Shown here: positions 41,969-49,930 of the stretch, piece by piece
How the letters are laid out: the number at the start of each line of letters is the position of its first letter
Position numbering within the stretch: the first letter of the stretch is position 1
NCBI GenBank assembly: GCA_020636325.1
Contig: JACJYC010000014.1
Location: 123,396 to 187,395, forward strand
From: Lewinellaceae bacterium
GTDB taxonomy: Bacteria; Bacteroidota; Bacteroidia; Chitinophagales; Saprospiraceae
Direction: 5' to 3'
Length of the DNA stretch: 64,000 nucleotides
Notes under the pieces: model-generated
The model's input: only the letters and a program-made list of their open reading frames with translations
The model's database searches: none
Told to the model about the DNA's origin: nothing
Made by a program: the position numbers and the translations under genes

Positions 41969-43423
41969 ATGGAACACCACCAATCAGAAATCCTGAATCC
42001 GGCAACCGGCTGGATTCTGATGGCCCTGCTCAGCGCCCTGTGGATAGGCCTCGGCATTTATTGGGGCAAAAAAGCGAAAAACCTGGACGGCTTCATGCTC
42101 GCCGGGCGGAATGTCGGGCTCGCTTTCGGCACCGCCACCGCCATGGCCACCTGGGTAACGTCCAATACCACCATGCTGGCCCCTCAATTTGCCCTTCAGC
42201 TGGGGCTCTGGGGCATGATCGCCTATTCCATGGCAGCCTTCGGGCTGTTCCTTTTCGCACCGCTCGCCCGCCGCATCAAAGACCTGATGCCCAAAGGCTA
42301 CACCAGCGGAGATTTTATCCGCCTGCGATACGGCAAAACCGCCTGGCGCGTATTCCTGGCCATTTCCATCTTTTACAGCTTTACCTGGCTGATCAGCATG
42401 GGGATGGCCGGCGGCATTTTGATGAACGCCCTGTCCGGCATTCCGTATGCGGTGGGCATGACGGTCATCCTGGGCGTGTGCATCACCTATACCCTGTTCG
42501 GCGGCCTGTATGCCGTGATCGGTACCGACTATATCCAATCGGTGATCATCATGATCGGGGTGGTGGTGGTCGGGATCGCGGTGCTGTCGCATGTCGACCT
42601 GAGCGGCGTTTATTCCGAGCTGGAGTCCAACCGGCCCATGCTGGTCAGCGTCCTGCTGCCCGCCTCCCTGATGGCGGTATTCAACAACCTGCTGTTCGGC
42701 ATCGGCGAGGTATTTCACAGCAACGTATGGTGGAGCCGGGCATTTGCCATGCGCAAGGGCATTGGTTCGAAAGCCTACACGATTGCCGGCATTTTCTGGC
42801 TGCCCGTCCCGATCGCGGCCGGTTTCATCGCCCTGACCGGCGGGTCGCTGGGGGTCAACATCACCAGCCCCGATATGGTGGGCCCGCTGATGGCCGGAAA
42901 CATCCTCGGCAAGGCCGGCGCGGTGGTCGTGTTCGTGGTGTTCTTCTGTTCGCTGGCCTCCAGCATCGACAGCCTGCTGGCTGCGACCTCCGACCTGATC
43001 CTGGAGGACATCTACAAGAAAATGATCAACCGCAAGGCCAGTGAAGCGCGCCTCAAACGGGTATCCACCCTGATCATCCTCGGCCTTGGGTTGTTTGCGT
43101 GGCTGGTTTGCCTGCCCCGGGTCGGTACGCTGGCCACCGTATTGTTCTTTGCAGGCCCGATGGTGGCCAGCACGATCTACCCCATCGTCACGGGGTTGTA
43201 CTGGAAAACGGCAAGCGCCGGAGGAGCCATCTGGGCCATGGTACTGGGCTCGGTATCGGGCCTGATCGCTTACATCGAAGTCGGCTGGTATACCGGCTCG
43301 CTGATCGCCGCCACGGTTTCCATCCTGACCACGGTGCTCTTTGCCCGTTTTCAACCGGATAATTTTAACTGGAAAGCCCTCGATGAGTCGTTGCCGGCTC
43401 CCGGATCGGTTTCCAATACCTGA
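41969..43423 (+). CDS. Sodium:solute symporter (SSS family)
   Basis: A 484-residue membrane transporter with about 13 helices. SSS features: GFMLAGRNVGLAFGTATAMATWVTSNT in TM2-3, the family signature region GGLYAVIGTDYIQSVI, and FFCSLASSIDSLLAATSDLILEDIY in TM9 with the paired serines that form the second Na+ site. The closest general type is the urea/amino-acid-like branch, but the substrate is unknown. The gene sits between an FN3-like anchored protein and a 40-residue membrane peptide, all tightly packed, suggesting a multi-subunit transporter feeding the enzymes encoded downstream. Confidence 0.87.
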   Translation: MEHHQSEILNPATGWILMALLSALWIGLGIYWGKKAKNLDGFMLAGRNVGLAFGTATAMATWVTSNTTMLAPQFALQLGLWGMIAYSMAAFGLFLFAPLARRIKDLMPKGYTSGDFIRLRYGKTAWRVFLAISIFYSFTWLISMGMAGGILMNALSGIPYAVGMTVILGVCITYTLFGGLYAVIGTDYIQSVIIMIGVVVVGIAVLSHVDLSGVYSELESNRPMLVSVLLPASLMAVFNNLLFGIGEVFHSNVWWSRAFAMRKGIGSKAYTIAGIFWLPVPIAAGFIALTGGSLGVNITSPDMVGPLMAGNILGKAGAVVVFVVFFCSLASSIDSLLAATSDLILEDIYKKMINRKASEARLKRVSTLIILGLGLFAWLVCLPRVGTLATVLFFAGPMVASTIYPIVTGLYWKTASAGGAIWAMVLGSVSGLIAYIEVGWYTGSLIAATVSILTTVLFARFQPDNFNWKALDESLPAPGSVSNT

Positions 43424-43431
43424 AACAGCAT

Positions 43432-43554
43432 ATGCATTTTTCATTGTCATTTTTCAAAATACTGATCCTGGCCGCTATCGGATTGATGGCAGTCGGCGCT
43501 GTCACCTTGATCGTTTTATGGCTTAAGGATCTAAAAACCAAGGAAATATGGTAA
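43432..43554 (+). CDS. 40-residue single-span membrane peptide
   Basis: A short gene, beginning MHFSLSFFKILILAAIGLMA, with one transmembrane helix (about residues 9-30) and the tail LWLKDLKTKEIW. It starts 8 bp after the symporter stop and its stop overlaps the next start (ATGGTAA), so it is translationally coupled to the ATCase paralogue. The composition and the fit between two coupled genes make it likely real. A small subunit of the symporter is the natural hypothesis. No homologue is recognised. Confidence 0.62.
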   Translation: MHFSLSFFKILILAAIGLMAVGAVTLIVLWLKDLKTKEIW

Positions 43555-44648
43555 CCGATAAAATCAAAAGGAAAGCTGCGGCAAATCCTGAAAAACCTCC
43601 CTTGTACTCAGAGGGGTTGTATCCGAACCCGAAAAAGCTGATCGCGCAGGACACGATCGACATCAACAAGCTGAAGGGGCTCGTCGGCAAATCCATCCTT
43701 TCCATCGACCAGTTCGACAAGGACATGGTGCTGGAGATCTGCAAATTCGCCGCCCTGCTGGAAACCACCACCATCGCCGAATCCCACCCGCTGGACGGCA
43801 AGATCATCATCACCGCCTTTTTTGAACCCAGCACCCGGACCCGGCTGTCCTTCGAAAGCGCCGTCCTCCGGCTCGACGGCAAGATCATCAGCATTCCGGA
43901 GGGGCAGGCGACCGGCGTGGCCAAGGGCGAATCCCTTTCCGATATCGGCGAAATGTTCAACGCCTACGGCGACCTGGTCGTCGTCCGGCACACCGAAACC
44001 ACGGCGGTGGATGAGCTGCTGCACAACCTGCGCCTGCCGCTGATCAACGCCGGCAACGGCTCGGGCGAACACCCCACCCAGGCTATGGCCGACTGGTTTG
44101 CCATCCTGAAATGGAAACCCAGGCTCAAGCAGGACGTCATCGCGCCGGAAGACCGGATCCACCTGGGCATCCTCGGCACCCCCGGCAGCATGCGCGCCGT
44201 CAACAGTTTCCTGCGGTTGTCGCTCCTGTTCAAGGCCGGCATCCGCCGGATCAGCATCGTGTCCGACCTTGCCGACCCGCTCGGGCCCGAACTGGAAGAG
44301 AGCCTCAACCGGTCGGGCATCCGGTACGACATCACCAACGACATCAATACGGTCCTCTCCGATATGGATGTGGTCTATATGAATTCCATCGCTTTCCTCG
44401 GGGACAGCTACAAGACCCTGGATTCCCGGTTCAAACTCGACGCCGGCAGCAACCTCAAGGAAGATGCCGTGGTATTGCACCCGCTGGCCAGGCTCGACGA
44501 GCTCGACCCCACCCTGGACGGCACCCACCACAACCTCTACTTCACCCAGGCCCACGGCGCCGTATTCATCCGCCAGGCCTTGCTCATATCGGTCCTCAAC
44601 CGTTTCGACCGAATTCCTCCGGCTACGCCGGGTATTGTTAAATCTTAG
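43548..44648 (+). CDS. Aspartate-carbamoyltransferase paralogue with altered substrate site
   Basis: A 366-residue carbamoyltransferase with a ~45-residue N-terminal extension over PyrB. The carbamoyl phosphate site is intact: FFEPSTRTRLSFE (94-99), 80s-loop Lys126 in ATGVAKGESLSD, VVRH, HPTQAMAD (175-178), GSMRAVNS, HPLARLDEL. The aspartate site is not: E. coli MTRVQKER (Arg229, Gln231) aligns with YMNSIAFLGDSY, giving Ser280 and Ala282. The genuine PyrB at 26030 keeps both residues. I infer carbamoylation of an amine other than aspartate. It is followed 15 bp later by an AsnB-type gene. Confidence 0.85.
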   Translation: MVTDKIKRKAAANPEKPPLYSEGLYPNPKKLIAQDTIDINKLKGLVGKSILSIDQFDKDMVLEICKFAALLETTTIAESHPLDGKIIITAFFEPSTRTRLSFESAVLRLDGKIISIPEGQATGVAKGESLSDIGEMFNAYGDLVVVRHTETTAVDELLHNLRLPLINAGNGSGEHPTQAMADWFAILKWKPRLKQDVIAPEDRIHLGILGTPGSMRAVNSFLRLSLLFKAGIRRISIVSDLADPLGPELEESLNRSGIRYDITNDINTVLSDMDVVYMNSIAFLGDSYKTLDSRFKLDAGSNLKEDAVVLHPLARLDELDPTLDGTHHNLYFTQAHGAVFIRQALLISVLNRFDRIPPATPGIVKS

Positions 44649-44663
44649 AAAAAACGTTCATCA

Positions 44664-46625
44664 ATGTGTGGAATCACCGGATTTTGGAGCCTCGGCCCGC
44701 TCGAGAAAAACGCCCGCGAGGTGCTGGCAAAAATGACCGCCAGCATCCGGCACCGCGGCCCCGACGGGTTCGGTTACCATCTGGATGCAAAACGCGGAAT
44801 GGCCATGGGGCACGCCCGGCTGTCCATCATCGATATGCATACCGGCGACCAGCCCCTGTACAGCCGCGACAAATCCCGCGTGCTGACCGTCAACGGGGAA
44901 TTTTACGACTACAAGCGGATCCGGACCCGGCTGCGGCTCCAGGGATTCTCCTTCACTACCAAGTCGGACAGCGAGATCGCCCTGCCGCTTTATGAAAGGG
45001 AAGGCCTCGATTTTGTCAGGCACCTGCGCGGAGAATTCGCCTTCGCCCTGTTCGACAAACGCAACCAACGGCTGGTGCTCGTCCGCGACCGGTTCGGCAT
45101 CAAGCCGCTGTATTATTATATCGGAAAGGATACCGTGTACTACGGTTCCGAGATCAAGGCCATTTTCGCCAATCCCTACCCCGAAAGGAAATTCTCGCCG
45201 GCAGGTGTGATGCACCAGCTCATGCACACCATGGTGCCCGGCACAACGGCCTTCGAAGGGGTTCAGGCCCTGCTACCGGGGCATATGCTCATCATCGAAA
45301 AGGGTGAACACGGGTTTTCGGTACGGGATCAGCAATACTGGGATATGGACTTTCCGAAAGTGGATGAGCGGGATCGCAAGCTGACCGCCGCCCACCATAT
45401 CCAGACGGTCCAGGAGACCCTCCAGGAAGCGGTTGCCCATCGCCTGGAAGCCGACGTGCCGGTGGGTTGTTATCTTTCCGGCGGCATCGACAGCTGTTCG
45501 ATGCTCGGGCTGGCTTCATCCATGCAGCAGCAACCCGTCAAGGCCTTCACCATCAGTTTCGACCACCAGGCTTACGACGAGTCGGTGATCGCCCGCGAGA
45601 TGGCCAATGCCGTCAAGGCCGATCAGGAGGAAATCAACTTGTCGTCGAAGGAACTTTACGGTCAAAACTACATCACCACGATGTGGCATGCCGAACGCAC
45701 GTTCTACAACACGCTCGGCGTGGCCAAATGGTGCATGAGCAAACGCGTCAACGAATGCGGCTACCGGGTGGTGGTCACCGGCGAGGGTTCCGACGAGCTC
45801 TTCGGCGGATATCCGGCCTTCAAGCGGGACATGCTCAAGTACGCCCAGGGCGACAACGCGGGGTTGCTGACCAAGCTGGAGGATTCCAACAAGATCTTCA
45901 AGGGCGCCATACTGGCTGAAAACGCGGTTTCGCACCCCGCGCTGGAAGCAGTCTGCGGGTTTACCCCGTCATGGATACAGCCCTGGATTCAGACCCTTGC
46001 CCTGGCCAAACCCCTGATGAACGAGGACCTCCTGGCCGATCTCAGGGATTACGACCCGATCGAGGCCATTGCGGACGCTTTCGATCCATCTCAGCTCGAC
46101 GGCCGCCATTTTCTGGACAAGGCCCAGTACACCTGGATCAAGACCATGCTCGAATGCCAGATCCTGAACTGGGGCGGCGACCGGGTGGATATGGCCAACT
46201 CCATGGAGTCCCGGCCGGCATTCCTGGATCATTACGTCGCGGAAGCGGCCAAAATGATCCCGCCGAAATTCCGCATCCGGGCGGGCACCGAAAAGTGGGT
46301 ATTGCGGAAGGCCATGCAGCAGATCCTGCCCAAGGTGCTTTACCAGCGCGAGAAATTCGCCTTCATGGCGCCGCCGGGCCATACCTCCGCCGACAAGCAG
46401 ACCGCCCTCGACAACCTGATCGAGCGGTTCCTCAATCCGGAAGCCCTCCGCTCCGCAGGCATGCTCAACCCGGGCACCGTCGGTGAATTCCTCCAGCGTT
46501 ACCGCCAGGATAAAAACCCGGTGTCGCTGGTGCGGAAGGACGCCATCCTCAACCACCTGCTCGGCATACAGATCCTGCACGAGCAATTCATTCTGAACCG
46601 GCAACCGGAGGTCATCCCGGCCTGA
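44664..46625 (+). CDS. Asparagine-synthase-type glutamine amidotransferase (AsnB family)
   Basis: A 653-residue class II glutamine amidotransferase. The N-terminal glutaminase begins with the nucleophile Cys2 in MCGITGFWS, with RHRGPDGFGYH and VNGEFYDYK. The synthetase half has the PPi loop LSGGIDSCSM and GEGSDELFGGYPAF. It is therefore able to adenylate a carboxylate and transfer ammonia; the acceptor could be aspartate or another acid made by this cluster, as AsnB paralogues do in polysaccharide and natural product pathways. It lies between the ATCase paralogue and the radical SAM gene. Confidence 0.88.
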   Translation: MCGITGFWSLGPLEKNAREVLAKMTASIRHRGPDGFGYHLDAKRGMAMGHARLSIIDMHTGDQPLYSRDKSRVLTVNGEFYDYKRIRTRLRLQGFSFTTKSDSEIALPLYEREGLDFVRHLRGEFAFALFDKRNQRLVLVRDRFGIKPLYYYIGKDTVYYGSEIKAIFANPYPERKFSPAGVMHQLMHTMVPGTTAFEGVQALLPGHMLIIEKGEHGFSVRDQQYWDMDFPKVDERDRKLTAAHHIQTVQETLQEAVAHRLEADVPVGCYLSGGIDSCSMLGLASSMQQQPVKAFTISFDHQAYDESVIAREMANAVKADQEEINLSSKELYGQNYITTMWHAERTFYNTLGVAKWCMSKRVNECGYRVVVTGEGSDELFGGYPAFKRDMLKYAQGDNAGLLTKLEDSNKIFKGAILAENAVSHPALEAVCGFTPSWIQPWIQTLALAKPLMNEDLLADLRDYDPIEAIADAFDPSQLDGRHFLDKAQYTWIKTMLECQILNWGGDRVDMANSMESRPAFLDHYVAEAAKMIPPKFRIRAGTEKWVLRKAMQQILPKVLYQREKFAFMAPPGHTSADKQTALDNLIERFLNPEALRSAGMLNPGTVGEFLQRYRQDKNPVSLVRKDAILNHLLGIQILHEQFILNRQPEVIPA

Positions 46626-46675
46626 AACCGGCGGTGAGGTTGCCTATTTCTTAACCAAAACACGTTACAACTGCC

Positions 46676-48019
46676 ATGACCAAAGATTACCAGGCTTACC
46701 AGTTGCGCAACTTCCGGGAAATTCCCGAAGTGGATCGTTATTTATCCGAAGAGGATAAATTCGCCATCGAAGTGGTCGGCAACATCCTGCCTTTCAAAGC
46801 CAACAATTATGTGACTGAAGAATTGATCGACTGGGAAAACTTCCGGCGGGATCCGATCTATGCCCTGACCTTTCCGGCAGCGGAAATGCTCGAACCGCAA
46901 CATTTCCAGGAAATAGCCGGGCTGCTGAACGCCGGCGCCGGCAAAGCCGAGATCAAGCTGACCGCCAACCGGATCAGACGGGAGCTCAACCCCCACCCTG
47001 CCGGACAAATGGAGCACAACGTCCCCGTGCTCGACGGCGCCCCGCTGACCGGCATCCAGCACAAGTACCGGGAAACCCTCCTGTTCTTTCCCAACCAGGG
47101 GCAAACCTGCCACGCCTATTGCACGTTCTGCTTCAGGTGGCCGCAGTTTGTGGGCATGAACGAGCTCAAGTTCGCCATGCGGGACACGGACCTCCTGATC
47201 CGCTACCTGCGGGAACACCCGGAGGTGAACGACGTCCTGTTCACCGGCGGCGACCCCATGATCATGAAGACCCGCATCATCGCCCAGTACATCGACGCCC
47301 TGATCGAAGCCCGGATCCCCAACCTGCGGACCATCCGGATCGGCACCAAGGCCCTGGGGTACTGGCCGCAGCGGTTTGTCACCGACGAAGATGCGGACGA
47401 CCTCCTGCGCCTGTTTGAACGGACCAAGGAAGCCGGCATCCACCTCGCCTTCATGGCGCATTTCAACCACCCCAGGGAACTGGAAACGGACATGGTCAAA
47501 ACGGCCATCGAACGCATCCTCAATACCGGCGCGGTGATCCGGACCCAATCGCCGATCATGCGGCACATCAACGACAAGGCGGAAGTCTGGTCGGACATGT
47601 GGCAAAAACAGGTTGAACTGGGTTGCATACCTTATTATATGTTCGTGGCCAGGAATACCGGCGCCCAGCACTACTTCGCCATTTCGCTGGAGGCCGCCTG
47701 GCGGATCTTCAACCGGGCCTACCGCAAGGTCAGCGGCGTAGCGCGCACCGTACGGGGGCCGAGCATGTCGGCGATGCCCGGCAAAGTGCAGGTGAACGGC
47801 GTTGCGGAGATCATGGGCGAAAAGGTTTTTGCGCTGGAGTTCCTGCAGGCGCGCAACCCGGAATGGGTCGGTCGCCCGTTCTTTGCAAAATACAATCCGG
47901 ACGCCATCTGGCTGGACGACCTGGAACCCGCCTTCGGCGAACAACGCTTCTTTTATGAGGTCACCCGGAAATCGGGCCAACGGCCGGGTACGGTGGCTGG
48001 GGTCGATCTGGCGGTTTGA
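46676..48019 (+). CDS. KamA-type radical SAM enzyme (aminomutase-like)
   Basis: A 447-residue member of the lysine 2,3-aminomutase superfamily. The FeS motif is CHAYCTFC (Cys145, 149, 152), followed by RWPQFVG; VLFTGGDPMIM and QSPIMRHIND are typical. The PLP lysine is probably Lys370 in SAMPGKVQVNG, a divergent form of PGGGGK. Two aspartates that hold the lysine side chain in true LAM (in YQCDLSEGxGHFR and DAPGGGGK contexts) are replaced here by the sequences FVARNTGAQHYF and RGPSMSAMPGK. I infer an aminomutase or related enzyme with another substrate. It ends the six-gene cluster. Confidence 0.83.
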   Translation: MTKDYQAYQLRNFREIPEVDRYLSEEDKFAIEVVGNILPFKANNYVTEELIDWENFRRDPIYALTFPAAEMLEPQHFQEIAGLLNAGAGKAEIKLTANRIRRELNPHPAGQMEHNVPVLDGAPLTGIQHKYRETLLFFPNQGQTCHAYCTFCFRWPQFVGMNELKFAMRDTDLLIRYLREHPEVNDVLFTGGDPMIMKTRIIAQYIDALIEARIPNLRTIRIGTKALGYWPQRFVTDEDADDLLRLFERTKEAGIHLAFMAHFNHPRELETDMVKTAIERILNTGAVIRTQSPIMRHINDKAEVWSDMWQKQVELGCIPYYMFVARNTGAQHYFAISLEAAWRIFNRAYRKVSGVARTVRGPSMSAMPGKVQVNGVAEIMGEKVFALEFLQARNPEWVGRPFFAKYNPDAIWLDDLEPAFGEQRFFYEVTRKSGQRPGTVAGVDLAV

Positions 48020-48193
48020 TTGTCCTTCAATGGGTGTCCAGGCCAAACGGTTTCGCCTGGATTTCCTGTCAGCAAACTGCTCGGGGCCGGATGTCCTGCC
48101 CCGGGCCCGGCGTGGCATCCGGTCGCCGGGTTGCAAGCGCGTAAGATTAATTCATCGTTAAAAATTTAATGTAACCCTACCGGTTTTCCAAAT

Positions 48194-48216
48194 ATTGAGT
48201 AATTTTGTTACTCAAT
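48194..48216. promoter_or_regulatory. Palindromic operator overlapping the -7 box of the regulator gene
   Basis: ATTGAGTAA (48194-48202) and TTACTCAAT (48208-48216) form a perfect 9-bp inverted repeat around TTTTG. The -7 element TAATTTTG lies at 48200-48207, inside it. A dimeric winged-helix protein bound here would block RNA polymerase. The gene begins 7 bases downstream of the palindrome, so autoregulation is the likely meaning. Confidence 0.75.
48200..48207 (+). promoter_or_regulatory. -7 promoter element of the EPS regulator gene
   Basis: TAATTTTG fits TAnnTTTG, 16 bases before the start at 48224, and lies within the palindrome at 48194-48216. Confidence 0.6.
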
Positions 48217-48223
48217 TCATCCC

Positions 48224-48757
48224 ATGATCGAAGCATTGATCTCGTCCAAGACCAGGATTAAACTTTTGCTGAAATTTTTTCTCAACAGCAAAACAACGGC
48301 TTATCTTCGCAGCCTGGAAAGCGAGTTCGGGGAGTCGTCCAATGCCATCCGGGTAGAATTGAACCGCCTTGAAAAAGCCGGCATGCTCACTGCCCACCAG
48401 GACGGAAACAAGAAACGCTTTCAGGCTAATACCCAGCACCCCCTTTTCCGAGAAATCCACAACATTCTGCGCAAACACATCGGGTTGGACCACATCCTCG
48501 AAAAGGTCATTCTCCGCCTGGGCAAGGTGGAAAAGGTCTTTTTAATCGGCGATTTTGCCCGGGGAGTGGACGGCAAGGTCATCGACCTTTTGTTTATCGG
48601 GCCCGATATCGACCGCAACTATTTGGTGGAATTGATCGTAAAAGTAGAATCGGCCATCCATCGCAAGATCCGGTTTCTCATTTTTGAAAACGAGGATTTT
48701 GACTGGGGTCAAATCGAAACCGAACCGCTGTTGCTGTACGCAAAGGACAACTTATAA
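48224..48757 (+). CDS. Winged-helix regulator with pseudo-nucleotidyltransferase domain
   Basis: A 177-residue protein. Residues 1-70 form an ArsR-like winged helix (SKTRIKLLLKFFLNSKTTAYLRSLESEFG, recognition helix SNAIRVELNRLEKAGML). Residues 100-177 resemble a minimal nucleotidyltransferase: LIGDFARGVDGKVIDLLFIG has GD in place of the usual GS and retains only Asp121 of the DxD pair, so catalysis is doubtful. Such genes precede polysaccharide loci in several Bacteroidota. It is likely the controller of the downstream EPS genes, acting through the palindrome at its own promoter. Confidence 0.8.
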   Translation: MIEALISSKTRIKLLLKFFLNSKTTAYLRSLESEFGESSNAIRVELNRLEKAGMLTAHQDGNKKRFQANTQHPLFREIHNILRKHIGLDHILEKVILRLGKVEKVFLIGDFARGVDGKVIDLLFIGPDIDRNYLVELIVKVESAIHRKIRFLIFENEDFDWGQIETEPLLLYAKDNL

Positions 48758-48775
48758 TCTTATAATCTGAGCCGG

Positions 48776-49909
48776 ATGAAAAATATCCAAATGGTCGACC
48801 TCAAAACCCAGTACGAAACCATCAAACCCGAAGTGGACGCCGCCATCCAGGAGGTGCTCAACTCCACGGCCTACATCAACGGCCCCCAGGTCCGGCAATT
48901 CCAGGCTTCCCTGGAGTCCTACCTCGGCGTCCGCCACGTGATCCCGTGCGCCAACGGCACCGACGCCCTCCAGATCGCCCTGATGGCCCTCGGCCTCCAG
49001 CCCGGCGACGAGGTGATCGTACCCGCTTTCACGTACGTGGCCACGGCCGAAGTGATCGCCCTGCTGCAACTCAGGCCGGTGATGGTGGACGTCGATCCCG
49101 ATACCTTCAACGTTACCGCCGACCTCATTGAGCAGGCCGTTACGCCCCGGACAAAAGCCGTGGTGCCGGTCAACCTGTTCGGACAGAGCTGCGACATGGA
49201 GCCCATCATGGCCGTTGCGGAAAAATACAGCCTTTTTGTGGTGGAGGACAACGCGCAGGCCATCGGCGCCTCGTACACCTTCGCCGACGGAACAAGCGTC
49301 AAAGCCGGCGCCATAGGGCATATCGGCTGCACGTCGTTCTACCCGTCCAAAAACCTGGGCGCCTACGGCGACGGGGGCGCCATCTACACCAACGACGAGG
49401 CCCTGGCGACCGCCTGCCGCAGCATCGCCAATCACGGACAGGCGTCGCGCCGTTATTACCACGACGTGATCGGGTGCAACTCCCGGCTGGATTCGATCCA
49501 GGCCGCCATCCTCAACGTCAAACTGGCGCGGCTCGACCGGTTTGCAGCCGCCCGCCAGCAAGCAGCCGCTTATTACGACCGGTTCTTTGCCGGCGTACCC
49601 CAGCTGCAGGTCCCGGCCCGGCAAGCCAACAGCACGCATGTTTTTCACCAGTATACGCTGATCGTCCGGGAAGGCGACCGCGACCGCCTGCAGGAATTCC
49701 TCAAGGAAAAAGGGATTCCCTCCATGATCTATTACCCGGTGCCGCTGTACAACCAGGAAGCCTATAAATCCTCGGCCCCGTATCCGGATTTCAGCCTGCC
49801 GGTCACGGAATATCTTTGCAAAACCGTCATCTCGCTGCCCATGCATACCGAATTGGACGACGAGACCCTGGAATATATCTGTCAATCGGTACAATCATTT
49901 TTCAATTAA
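48776..49909 (+). CDS. DegT/DnrJ/EryC1-family sugar aminotransferase (WbpE-like)
   Basis: PLP-dependent sugar aminotransferase (377 aa). It has YINGPQVRQFQASLESYLG, CANGTDALQIALMALGLQPGDEV, VVEDNAQAIGASY and the PLP lysine in SFYPSKNLGAYGDGGA. Together with the nucleotide-sugar dehydrogenase, the Gfo/Idh oxidoreductase and the hexapeptide acyltransferase of this locus it fits the WbpE step, giving UDP-3-amino-2-acetamido-glucuronate. The start, MKNIQMVDLKTQYE, is canonical. It lies 18 bp downstream of the regulator gene. Confidence 0.9.
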   Translation: MKNIQMVDLKTQYETIKPEVDAAIQEVLNSTAYINGPQVRQFQASLESYLGVRHVIPCANGTDALQIALMALGLQPGDEVIVPAFTYVATAEVIALLQLRPVMVDVDPDTFNVTADLIEQAVTPRTKAVVPVNLFGQSCDMEPIMAVAEKYSLFVVEDNAQAIGASYTFADGTSVKAGAIGHIGCTSFYPSKNLGAYGDGGAIYTNDEALATACRSIANHGQASRRYYHDVIGCNSRLDSIQAAILNVKLARLDRFAAARQQAAAYYDRFFAGVPQLQVPARQANSTHVFHQYTLIVREGDRDRLQEFLKEKGIPSMIYYPVPLYNQEAYKSSAPYPDFSLPVTEYLCKTVISLPMHTELDDETLEYICQSVQSFFN

Positions 49910-49930
49910 CCTGAAATACCCTTCGAAACC

